A stretch of 64,000 nucleotides of DNA from Plasmodium coatneyi (GCF_001680005.1 NC_033566.1:1364001-1428000); one strand, 5' to 3'; shown: positions 49,536 through 59,853, counted from the first letter of the stretch. Notes: generated by a model from the letters alone, not told the origin. Translations and numbers: made by a program.

Positions 49536-50353
49536 GCCTTTTCAGGAGGCACTGAAATGTCGAAGTTTTCTCGTAGCGCGAGTTGATGAACGTGGGAGGA
49601 TGCAAACACGTATCAAACAGAACGCAGTACAACATCACATGCATTACGCGTGAGAGGGTTCACTCCATTCTTAAGCCAATCACGCGTGACTGATAAAAAC
49701 AGAATAGAACTGAATAAAACAGGAGAAAAGACAAAAAAAAAAAAATGTAACAGAAAAATATAGCAAAAAAAGATTGTAAGAGCAGGAGCAAAGCAAAATA
49801 TTATGTCATATCGTAATAATAGTCTAATATGGAGGATGCAAAAAAAAAAAGAAGAAAAGAAATTATTATGTTTAAACAGTAAAAATTACAAAGACAAAAA
49901 TTCATAACGAAATAAATAAGCATTTTGCATCGTCAATAAAAAGTTGCAAACAAATGAAAAAAGTAAATAATTTCCTGATAAAACAGGTGGAAATTTTCCA
50001 AACAAGTCAAAATGAAGTGAAAAATTTTTTCCTTTTTGACTTATGTTGATTACACATAAACATAAAGACTCCCATACAATACAAAAAAAAAAAAAAAAGT
50101 AAAAAAGTAAAACAAATAAGAAATAGTACAAACATTATGGCACATTGCGCATATTAGCTAATGAAAAGAAGTGAAATGCTGTTCACATTTTTTATTTCCA
50201 CTTATATGCCTATCAAGGTTATATCAAACATTTTGTAATAAATGATCTAAATAAAACTCCTTATCCACGATGTTCTCTTCCCTTTCACATACTCTTCAAA
50301 CAAAAACAACGACAAAGATTAGCATGCACAACTTGCGTACAAATTATTTCTTC
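49536..50353. other. AT-rich 3' flank of the SICAvar gene
   Basis: 800 bases between the core gene (forward) and the SICAvar stop (reverse). The sequence from 49680 to 50250 is clearly richer in A and T than the core block and has many A runs, for example 50082-50098. Presumed SICAvar 3' UTR; it marks the left edge of the variant-gene island. Confidence 0.5.
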
Positions 50354-53300
50354 CTAAGGAACAAATTGCATAAGAATAAAGTCTTCCTCCCTAAACCTTA
50401 AACCTGAACTTGGAACACTTTCCTTAGGAACAAAGTCTTTTTTTATGAATTCTGATCCCATAAATTCTTCTACAATTATTTTAAGGAAGTCTTCCTTCGT
50501 CGAATGCAGGTGCCCCTTTTGACATTCGTCTAAGACTTCTAAATGAATATCAATAATGGTGCGTCGAACAACAGGACGATCAGTATGCCTTTTTGGCCTT
50601 CCCTTTCTCGCTGGAACAGATTTTGGTTGTTTTGGTTCCTTTACTAAGGTATATTCATGTGGACCATCTGCCTCGTCGTCCACATGATCAAAGAGTTGTT
50701 CTTGTAAGGAAGGTCGACCAGATACTTGATGTGCTCTTCTGTGACGTTTTCTTTTTTTACGGAGGCCGAAATACTGAACAAAAAAAAAAAAAAAAAGAAA
50801 GAAAGAGAATGTTTTTTTAAGGGTTGTGAGTGTTGTTTTTAAGAACAGTAGGTACTATTTTTTACCTAAATGTGGAATGTAAACATCTAAGGTTAGAAAA
50901 GTAAGAAAGGAAAAGAAAGGAAGGAAAGGATATAAGGAAGAAAGGGTTCTTCTTTTCTTACCTTCCAAAGGAGATAGCTCATAACAGAAGTACCAATGAA
51001 GACAGGAGCCAAAGGAAGGTATGGAGTAAAATCGGAAGGGGAAATATTAAAAGAGGCGCCCTTGCCTCCGGCAAGGCCGCCCCCTCCAATACGACCCTTG
51101 CCCAATCCTGGTGAATATGATGCTTGTGATGTTGTTGGTGCTGATGATGCTCGTGGATTCCAGGCTCCCGTAGAACCGGTACCGGAAGAACCTGGATTCC
51201 AAGTTCCAGTAGAACCGGAACCAGAAGAACCTGGGTTCCATGTTCCTGTGGAACCGGTACCGGAAGAACCTGGATTCCAAGTTCCAGTAGAACCGGAACC
51301 AGAAGAACCTGGATTCCAGGTTCCAGTACTGCCGGGACCACCACCACCAGTTCCTCTATTCTGCGTTGGAGGAACGGCGGAAGGCACTGTTATAGGTTCA
51401 GGTTCTGGTTGAGCTTGTGTACTAATGTGAATGATAACACTCCCTGAACCACCCTTGTCGTCATCAACAGGGTCCGCACTGCGCCCTCGGCTAGAGGTAG
51501 ATATACTGTTACTAGCGGGGAGCACTGGTAAATTTGGTTTAGCCGGTGTCGGTTCTGTCGAGGTTGGTTTGGCATCATTGTGTTCTGGTGATAATGATTG
51601 GTCTGGTTTGGCTGTTGTACATATGTCATTTATTGCATCCATAGCTCGCTTTATTTCCGGCCTCTCTTTTATGTCAACCTTCCCCTTGTCAAACACTTTC
51701 TCCACCTTGGTTCCTATCTGGGTTCCGTTACTGTCTTTGCCTATTTCGCAATTTCCAGTTTCTTTTTTATCGAAGAGGTTATCCTCCACGCTTAGTTTGC
51801 AATCTTCATATTTTTCCTCCCTTTCACACTTTATACAATCACCCGTACCATTCGGACCCTTCTCCTTACACCATTCACTCTTCTTTTCATTTCCTTTTTC
51901 AAACATTTCACTTATTTTTTCTTCTTTCACGTCAGAACATTTATCTTTTATTTTATTTGCGTATGTATTCAGTAGAATGCACTTCATAACTTGCTCAAAC
52001 TGCACATTATGAACAGCCTTCTCTTCTGCCTTTTCCTTCTTCACTTGGTCTTCTTCTGTTACTGTTTCTACTTTCTTTTGAATTTGATATATATGTTGTA
52101 ACCCTGCTGTAATGTATTTACATGCCTTTTCTACTGCTTGCGGATTTGTAGTACTACCCCCATTAATGCCATTACACAAAGAATCCATAGATTTATTATT
52201 AGTGGTCATTGCTCCAGACAGTTCCTTCAGTCGATTCTTGAAGTCCGTATCCCAATATGTACACTATGCAAAGGAAAGAAAGAGTGAGCAGGAAATATAT
52301 GTGCATCCTTGTCCATACATAGGGTTAATAGACATTCTCCTCCCTTTTTTTCCTTATATATAAGGAGTACTATTTGTTACAGTCACTCTTACTACAATGA
52401 ATAATATTGTTCCCTTACCCAGGTTTGTTTGCCACCTCCCCCGTCTCTGTCCTTAAACCAATTCGTTGTTACACAGTTTGCGCGTGCACATAAGGAGATA
52501 TTATTATTTATAGTATTTATAGCATTCACAGCTTCCTTTACGTCCTTGTCATTGTTCTTAGTTGGGTCGAGCAGTTCTTCCACTTTTTTTTTCACATCAT
52601 CTTTGTTATCTTGGCACCCACTGCCCCCATTCCATAGGTCCCCATCCACGTTTAACATGCAGCTTTCATAGGTTTTATCCCTTTTACATTCAACACAATC
52701 ACCACCATTACCATTATTCTTTTCCTCACACCAAGCATCCTTCTTATTATTTCCTTTATTAAACATTTCTTTTATTTCTTCTTCTGTGATAGGACAGATT
52801 TGTCCCTTCGTTTTCTCTATGAGGAGATTTGCATAGGCGTTTAGGAATAGGCAGTACATTGTTTGATCAAATATTCTATTATTCCTTTTCATCGTACTAG
52901 TACCTCCACTTTTGACACCATATATTTTTTTTAACCCTTTCACAATATAATTACATGCTGCTTTCTGTGTTGCACTCAGTGTAGTGCTCTTCTGATCAAA
53001 TTTCTCGCATAAAGCAGCGACCTCGGCGTCATCCTTTGCTATTTCTCCAGACAGACCTATTAATTTTCCTTTGACATCCGTATTCCAAAATGTACACTGC
53101 GTACCAAAAGGAATGAAAAAGGGGATGAACAGAACATAAATGTGCACTCCAAATGTATGCACGGAATCTGCCGATGTTCCGTCTTTTTCCCTATTATGCG
53201 TAAAGAATAATATTCATTAAAATTCCCCCGATTGCAATAGACGATAATGTTCATTTACCCAGTTTTGTTTGCTCGTCTCTGAACTTTTCCGGTCTTTAAA

Positions 53301-56300
53301 CCAATTCGTTGTTACACATTTTACACGTTCACATAAAGAACTTGCATTATGTATGGTAGTGAAAGTTTGTTGTATTTGTTCATTCTTTTCGAGTTCCTTT
53401 TTTATGTCTTCTCGTTTGGTGTCCTTCTGTCCAATTATAAAATTTGAACATTCATCCCACTCACATTTCTGACAAGAACCCCCCCCGTTGCATTCAGTTC
53501 CGTGAAAACTTCTTGCAGCACTAAAGGCCTGCTCTATAGTTTTTTCGTCGATACAAGATTTTTCCTTAAGAAGTTTTCCGTATTCATTTAAAATTAGACA
53601 GGCCATAGTTTGTTTAAATATTCTGTAATTTTTTTTATGATCGGGATTATTAATAGTACTATCCTCCTGGAGGCTGTATATATAGCGTAAACCCTTCACA
53701 ATATAATTACATGCCCTTTTATTTGGACCGTTCGTTGTAGCATCTTTTTCTTCAATGCTCTTACATTCTTCTTCGTCTTTGCCATCCCCATTGGTCATCG
53801 CCTTTGACAGATCTTTCAGTACGTCACCCTTAGCATCAGCCCAGGCTTCACCCTGCCAATACAATGGAAAGAAGAGAGGAAAAAGGAGGGGGGAACATGT
53901 AAATATAAATAGTACTTATACAAAAAACATTTCTGCTACTTTCTGTAGAAATATATATATTCGCCCAATTTCAATTCTACACAATTAGATTTTGATGCTA
54001 AATATAAATCCTTCCAAACCTCCCAAATCGTTTTGCCCTTCGCTTCTCCCTGCGCTTCCCTTTTGTCTCTGGTCCTTTGTGTTAGTGCACATTGGGCGCG
54101 ACTGCATAAATCATTTATGGAACTTATACCTTGATCTAATTTTTCTTTTTTGCTTTTATTCTTCTCGAGCAAGTCATCCAACTTTTGCCCTATTTCTTCT
54201 TTGTTTTTGTCATGGTCTATTTTGCATCTTCCATAATTCTCATACCTAGTACATTGAACACAATCACCCGTACCACTCTTATCCTTACCTTTACACAAAT
54301 TTATAAATTGCCCATTTCCTATTTTAAATGCTTGATTTATTGTTTCCTCACCGACCGTACAAGGAGATGTAACCTTCTCTTTCAACTTATCCGCATATGC
54401 GTTTAGGAGGAGGCACATCATAGTTTGCTTAAAATCCCTGTTGTCTGAGGCCTTCCTTTGTTTTTCAGCTTCACCGTCCTTTTTATTACCCTCTATATCT
54501 TTCTTATCTATTCCAATGTTGTATATGTACTGTAGCCCCGAAGTAATATATTGGCATGCTCTTCTCTCTGGGTCAGTGACTATTCTACTAGTTGGATCTT
54601 TATCGATACAATAATCTGGAATAGGTTTGCTGCTATCCTGAGATATTTTATCAAACATATTTGTGGCACTATGGGTGATGTCATCCCATAATTCATCCTA
54701 CAAGTAGAGAGCAGGAAAAAGGAAAATGTACATATATTCATTATCAACACAAAACAATAGTACATTCTTCCCCTGAATATATATATATATTTCCATGTCT
54801 ATAGTATATATTCAAACATCAGAGATAAGTATTAATTCCTCTGACCCCATTTTTCCCTGGTGTGTTCGTCTTCCATTTCTGTACTACGCATTTTGCCTTC
54901 TCACATAAGTCACCTTTGTCTTTACAGTTTTCATCTACAAAGAAAGGAAGGGAGAGGAAGGAAACAGTGAGTGAAGGACATGAATGAGTAGCGGTCGATT
55001 CATTCTTTTCTTCTACATTCCTCTTTTTTCTTTTTTTCCTTCCATTTCCCATCTTTTTTAACTCTTTCCTTTATGTCTTCCTTCTCCTTCGTCCTTTTTT
55101 TTCTTCTCTTTCGTTCTTTCTTTCTTCTTTTTTTTTTTTTGTTCGTTCCTTCCTTTTCCCCCTTTTTCTTCTTCCTTTCTTTTAAAGGATTGGAAAAGAA
55201 AAAAAAGCGGGGAAAGGGAAGGAACGAACCAAAAAAAAAAAAAAGAAGAAAGAAAGAACGAAAGGACCAGTGGTTAAGGATGTTGGGGTAGTGTTGTTAG
55301 TGTGGGTGATCATATTGTGTACACCCTTCCTCCTTTTTCCTTTCCTTCCCTAGGCCTCCTTTCCTTCCTCCCCTAGACCTCCCTTCCCTTCCACCCACCA
55401 ACCACCTAACAACCCAACCTTTAACCCTAATCCTTCACCCTATTGCTCTTTCTCTTAAAATTGTTCTTATCTATTTTTTTTTTTTTTCTTTTCTTCCTTT
55501 CTTTTATTTATTTTCTCTTTTATTACTTTTATTCTTATGTTATACTTACCTTTCTGTTTAGGTGTTGGTGGTTGTGCTGCTTCTGGTAGTAGTAGTCTTT
55601 GTGTTGACTCCTTCTGCTGCTCCTTCGTCTTAGCCTCTTCTGCTAGTTGTGCCCTTTTCCTAGATTCTTCTAATAATACGTCTAATTTCTTTCGTATTTC
55701 TTCCAGCATTCGTGTTTCCCCCTCCTTCTCTGCTCCCCCCGCTGCTTCCTTTACTTTGACCAATACGTTCCTCAAATCTTCCATCCCTAATGTTGCAGTG
55801 TCCTTGTCCTCTAGAGACAGGTTTTTACTATCGTTGATGACTTTTATTTCTAAATTCTGTAAGGTTGTTTCGTCCAATTCTCCTTCGTTTGGGCAAATTT
55901 CCTTCTTTTGTCCTTTGTCCCTTATTTTGTGCAGTTTGCTGTTTCCTGGTTGTACTTTCGATAACCCAACATTATTGCTGTCTGTAATAGTAAAAGCATC
56001 TAACCACTTCTCAATTCGATCCCACATGAGCCTGTTCCCCAATTTTAAACTTCCGAAATCCACATCTTTACATAATTGATTCCCCTTCCCATCCTCAATG
56101 ACCATAGTTATCCTCATAGTTTCCCTACTACCTGCAAGGGTTTGTGCTACTTCCCTTAACTTACAATGCTTACCTAACATTTTTAGAATAGTAACTTTAC
56201 CGATTAAACATCTTAAATAAGAGTTCAGTTCCTTCTCATGTAGTGTAATTTCATTATCATCCCTTTTTTTCCAATAGAAGTATCCCTGCCCTGTGTTGTT

Positions 56301-57368
56301 CCCGTCCCATTCTTGCTTTAATCCATCCATCCACAGAAATATTCTTGCTAGAATTTTGCATAACTCTTTTTCATTCTCCCCGCTCACACTTTCACACATT
56401 ATCTTATCCTCCTTTCCATCCTCCTCTATCTTATACATCATGTCTCTCCAGAAATTCTTCAACTCTTCCCATATTTTGGTCTATAAGAGTGAATTAACAT
56501 AAGTACACATATATATGTGTGCCATATATCTTTCCTTCCTCCTACTTAGACCCCTTCCTTTTTTTTTTTTTTTTTTTTGAATGCACCCTTTGGATGCACT
56601 TGGAGGGTTGCCCCCTTCTCCACATCCTTCTCCTTCTCCGGTTCCCCCTTGTCTGGTTTCTTCCCCCTTTTCCGGTTTCTTCCCCCTTCTCCGGTTTTCC
56701 CCCCTATCCCGTTGTCCCCCTTGTCCGGTTTCCTTCCTCCCTTGTCCACTTCCCCCTTGTCCGGTTTCCTTCCCCTTGTCCAATTCCTTCCCCCTCGTCT
56801 GGTTTGTCCCCCTGTCCAGTTCACCCCCTTCTCCAGTTCCCTCTTGTCCGGTTCACCCAGTTACACGTTCGACTGTCTGCGAGGAGTCTTTCCCTTTCAA
56901 AACACCGTTTTCCCTTAAACACCAGGCCATAATCCCTAAATCCTGAACCCTAAACCCTGAAAACTAAATCCCAAATCCTATTCCTATACACTTAACCATT
57001 AATCCTAAACTCGAAATTTAATACCTATACCCTAAAACCTGAATCCTGAACAATGAACTCTAAACCCTGAAACCCTTAACCGTAAACCCTGACACCTTTC
57101 TTCCTCCTTAGACCTTTCTTTCCTTAGACCCTCCTTCCTTTACCCTTAGATCATCTTTCCTTCCTCCCTCCTTAGACCTCCTTCCATTATATATATTTTT
57201 TTTACATTATTATGTGATTTTACTTTCATATGTAAAATTTATTACCGTAAAATTCTCCGCATCCTTCATCCCCTTTGCCTTCATCCATTTTGTTAATAAT
57301 GTAGTGAAGAATTTTTGCTGCCGCATGGCGGCTGCATTCGCCACTGGTCCTGCTGCTGTTCCTGCCAT
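50354..57368 (-). CDS. SICAvar: SICAvar variant antigen (schizont-infected cell agglutination antigen), eight exons
   Basis: Exons (reverse): 57246-57368, 55550-56480, 54846-54934, 54020-54697, 53259-53852, 52419-53096, 50962-52263, 50354-50773; all join in phase to 1604 residues without an internal stop. SICA antigens are exported to the infected erythrocyte surface and undergo antigenic variation. Exon 1 (MAGTAAGPVA start, no signal peptide) and exon 2 form the SICA alpha region. Exons 4-7 each open a beta-type cysteine-rich module recognisable by ACxYI..GL..IY, F.QTM.C..LNAYA, G.C..C.R...Y..C and a final CxxAxC..T.W. Exon 7 adds a low-complexity linker with 13-residue repeats and the transmembrane segment (VFIGTSVMSYLLWK). 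Exon 8 is the conserved cytoplasmic tail (RRTIIDIHLEVLDECQKG, then EFMGSEFIKKDFVPKE). Phase at the exon 2/3 junction (G + AT) and the recurring TGG codon before donors support the model. Donors of exons 3 and 4 are non-consensus (GTCAGA, GTTTGG), so those 3' ends are least certain. Confidence 0.9.
51150..51330 (-). repeat. 39-base tandem repeats in SICAvar exon 7
   Basis: Four complete and one degenerate copy of a 39-base unit encoding STGTWNPGSSG(S/T)G, alternating serine and threonine at position 12, so a 78-base dimer is the higher-order unit. The last copy decays to STGAWNPRASS. The array sits in the extracellular linker between the last cysteine-rich module and the transmembrane segment. 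Because 39 is divisible by three, other frames are open too, which explains long shadow frames here. Confidence 0.9.
55104..55266. repeat. Large inverted repeat (hairpin) in SICAvar intron 2
   Basis: The left arm (about 55106-55162) and the right arm (about 55207-55265) are reverse complements over roughly 55 bases with only small length differences in the T/A run and one or two mismatches. Shared landmarks are TTTCGTTCTTTCTTTCTTC, then the T run, then GTTCGTTCCTTCC. The 44-base spacer is itself partly self-complementary. One strand is pure pyrimidine in the left arm and pure purine in the right. Confidence 0.88.
55320..55440. repeat. CTTCC/CTAGACCTCC repeats and a telomere-like tract in SICAvar intron 2
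   Basis: Two or more copies of a unit resembling CCTTCCTCCCCTAGACCTCC are followed by AACCCAACC and TTTAACCCTAATCC, a degenerate copy of the Plasmodium telomere heptad. Related units recur in intron 1. Confidence 0.65.
56560..56850. repeat. C-rich minisatellite in SICAvar intron 1
   Basis: After a T run (56559-56578) comes about 230 bases of imperfect units built on CCCCTTGTCCGGTTTCCTT / CCCCCTTCTCCGGTTTCTT with a period near 18-21 bases. On the SICAvar sense strand it reads as G-rich (GGAAACCGGACAAGGGGG). It has no stop codons in most frames because of its composition, so several shadow frames cross it. Confidence 0.8.
56929..57096. repeat. Degenerate telomere-type heptads inside SICAvar intron 1
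   Basis: A run of about 170 bases made of CCCTAAA, CCCTGAA, ATCCTGA, AACCTGA and similar heptads, that is GGGTTTA/GGGTTCA on the SICAvar sense strand. GGGTT(T/C)A is the Plasmodium telomere repeat. Copies are degenerate and not in perfect register. Confidence 0.85.
57105..57190. repeat. CTTAGACC/TTCCTTCC repeat cluster at the 3' side of the heptads
   Basis: Four copies of TTCCTTCCTCCTTAGACC-like units between the telomere-type heptads and SICAvar exon 1. Related copies lie near 56540 and in intron 2 at 55335-55385, and a decayed one near 58385-58400. Confidence 0.65.
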
Positions 57369-57439
57369 GTTGTGTCCACTATTCTTTTGATGTTGATTCG
57401 ATGATGACCCCTGTTGGTGAACCCATTGGGACACCAATC

Positions 57440-58400
57440 CCTACATTCGTGGTACTACCACTATTATTGTTGGAAAGACCTAATGTTCATAGAACATTGT
57501 TTTGTTCTGTTCTGCTGAAGGTATGTACAATCTTCCGTCCACCCTCCCTTCCCTTCCTATGTACATTTGCATTCTGTAAAGAAAAAAGAGGAAAGGGAGT
57601 TACGCATCTTTCTTTTCCTCAATTCCCTTTTTTTTTTTTCCAAGAAAAGATTCCTTAATCTTCCCATTCCTTCCTCCATACAGTGCATTCCCTTAAAAGA
57701 ACGGGGAAGAAGGAGAAAATAACCTACCTTCTTCTTCCTTCTTCTCTCCAGTTTTTTTTTTTTTTTTTTCTTCTTTCTCTTTCTCTTAAAAAAAAGAAGA
57801 GGGAGGAGTTATCCACCTCTTCTTTCTTTCTTCCTTCCTCCAAAATGAAAAAAAAATTCTCTATAGAAGAAAAAAAAAGGGAATTTTTTTTTTTTTTTTG
57901 TTGTTTCCTTTCTGGTTTTCCTTTTTTAAAAAAAGAATTCTCTAAAAGCAAGGAACCTACCATACCATGCTCTACTACGTCCTTTCATTTCTTTCCTTTT
58001 CTAAACTTTTTTTTAATTTCTAAAAAAGAAAAAAAAAAAAAAGAGAGTAGAAATGATGATAGAGATGCCCTTCTTTTTCTTTTTTCCTTCATTTTTTTTT
58101 CTTTCTTCCTTCTTTCAAAAGGAAAAAATTCTCCAAAAAGAAAAAAGAAAAAAAAATGAAGGAAAGAGTATAATGGAATGGTGATAGGGTAAGTTCTTCT
58201 CCATATCCTCCTTAGTTTAATTGTAAAAGAAGTGTATAGATAGAATGTATAGGAGAAAAAGAGGGGGAAGGAACGGAAAAGTTGCTTCCTCCCTTTGTTT
58301 TTAAAGAAATAAAAAGAAAGGAAGTTAAGGGAAAAAATAAAGGAAAGTAAGGAAACAGTTTAAAAGAAGAAATAAGAAAAAGGAGACCTCGGTTAGACCA
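57440..58400. repeat. Alternating oligopyrimidine/oligopurine 5' flank of SICAvar
   Basis: The upstream region of the SICAvar gene is almost entirely runs of C/T followed by short runs of A/G. Each pair of blocks can fold back on itself (for example TTCTCTTTCTCTTAAAAAAAAGAAGAG near 57777, and repeated AAAAATTCTC-type cores near 57855, 57935 and 58125). At least four block pairs spaced about 80-120 bases are seen. Probably the SICAvar promoter/5' UTR. No gene is present. Confidence 0.6.
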
Positions 58401-59070
58401 TTAGATCATTTTTTCCTTCCAGAATTTAGGCGCATTAAGCCTGTTTCCTCTTTTCCCCCATCCATTTGGAACACAACGAAAGGGAATACTCCGGCTGGAC
58501 TTCCCAACTTGGTTTTTTTTTTTTTTTTTGGCGTAGATTAAATCTGGAATGTGTACCGTGCGCACATGCGCAAAGTGCATGCGCATGTGTGTACCCTTGT
58601 GCTGTTTTTCCCTTTTTTCCTTACTTCTTTGGCATCACGGAAAGTCAGTTCAGAAAAAAAAAAAGTATAAAAATGAAAAAAAAAAGAAAAGACGAATTTG
58701 GAAAATGCATCTTTTGGCTCAGTTAACTGCAAAAAAAAAAAATGTTTCTCATCGTTTTAACTGCAAGGATATTGCATGCGTTCGTTTTAATTTGTTTCTT
58801 TTTAGAAGAAGGGCTCGAGGGTGCGTCGATGTTGCTTGCAACGTTATAGCGCCTGTCAGACACTCAGGTACGCACATGAACGCATATATCATGAGCAGCC
58901 CTATAGACAGAAAGAGAAGCACGAGGGAAGAAGTAAGCGAGCAATTGAGGAAGATATAAATGGGGAACGGCTGCACACAAAGCATGACCAAAGGGGTGTT
59001 CAATTTACCTGCAAAATTAAGGGAGTTCTTTTTACATATTAGCGCCCATGCGTCCGTCTTATTTACGCAT
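58401..59070. other. Intergenic region upstream of the secreted-protein gene
   Basis: 670 bases in which the core-type composition returns (mixed sequence with A runs at about 58653-58686 and 58728-58741). Short frames on both strands are not supported. It is presumed to hold the promoter of the following forward gene. Confidence 0.4.
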
Positions 59071-59853
59071 ATGAAACTCCACAAGAAGATGAAATTCAGA
59101 GCTCTGTACATACTGTGCACGCTGTGCATCCCGTATTTGCTGACCAGTTTAGCCAATTTTTCGGACGAGGAGGTGTACGGAAAAGTAAAGTCCATTGTGA
59201 ACGAAGCAGACGAATGCTCGCTGGACGACGTGGAGTTCATAGACAAGTATAATGAAAAACTGTACTGGATATGGACGAACAACCTTTTCAGGTATTTAAG
59301 AGTCAAGCTGTATTTGTACGAAAGTGATGACATTTACAAAAATGTGAAAGGGAAAAATGGCAACACGCTGAAGGACGATTTCTTTATCTACAAAGACAGA
59401 GAGGAATTCATACGAATTGCACTTAACATCCTGTCCAATGAAAAGTCTCTGGCAGAAATGATAAGTGTATATACACCTAAAAAGGAAATAAAATATTTCC
59501 AAGAATTATTGGAGAAGCAGTTAATTGACCTGCTCATAAATGAAAAAAAAAATTTAATAAACTCATTTAACAAATTTAAATTGTTCCAAGATTTTCGAGA
59601 TGTTTCAAATTCAAAATATTTTTACCAGAAGCGCTTTTCACAGAGGGACGCAGAACATAAAGCAGACGATAATGTAGGTACAGCCCGGAATGAACAAATG
59701 GAGGACGATAAAAATGGGGGGGTGAATAATAAGAGAACAAAAAATGTAATCACATTTAATGCTGAAGAAATACCGCGCATGATGGAGATGCCTTTCGACT
59801 TTTACGATCGGAACAAGTGGAACAAATATTTTTATTCCATCAATGATGTGTAA
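59071..59853 (+). CDS. Secreted protein with signal peptide, unknown function
   Basis: Single exon of 260 residues from ATG 59071 or 254 from ATG 59089, which begins a good signal peptide (MKFRALYILCTLCIPYLLTS). A longer frame from 58960 adds a hydrophilic N-terminus that would hide the signal and is less likely. The mature protein is helical and charged (VYGKVKSIVNEADECSLDDV ... NLFRYLRVKLYLYES, then FIRIALNILSNEKSLAEMIS and KYFQELLEKQLIDLLINE), then a low-complexity linker and an aromatic-rich end (MPFDFYDRNKWNKYFYS). Only one cysteine remains after cleavage. There is no PEXEL-type RxLxE/Q/D near the N-terminus and no C-terminal anchor. It lies just beyond the SICAvar island and is on the opposite strand. 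Confidence 0.7.
   Translation: MKLHKKMKFRALYILCTLCIPYLLTSLANFSDEEVYGKVKSIVNEADECSLDDVEFIDKYNEKLYWIWTNNLFRYLRVKLYLYESDDIYKNVKGKNGNTLKDDFFIYKDREEFIRIALNILSNEKSLAEMISVYTPKKEIKYFQELLEKQLIDLLINEKKNLINSFNKFKLFQDFRDVSNSKYFYQKRFSQRDAEHKADDNVGTARNEQMEDDKNGGVNNKRTKNVITFNAEEIPRMMEMPFDFYDRNKWNKYFYSINDV

Noticed and set aside
51431..52012. 193-codon forward frame antisense to SICAvar exon 7, and the 138-codon frame at 50996-51412
   Set aside because: Both are complements of the SICAvar coding sequence; the second is kept open by the 39-base repeat.
55073..55291. 72-codon frame of phenylalanine then lysine in SICAvar intron 2
   Set aside because: It is the translation of the inverted repeat (pyrimidine arm then purine arm), not a gene.
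56481..56932. Several overlapping proline-rich frames in SICAvar intron 1
   Set aside because: Open in many frames because the C-rich minisatellite has no stops; a composition effect.
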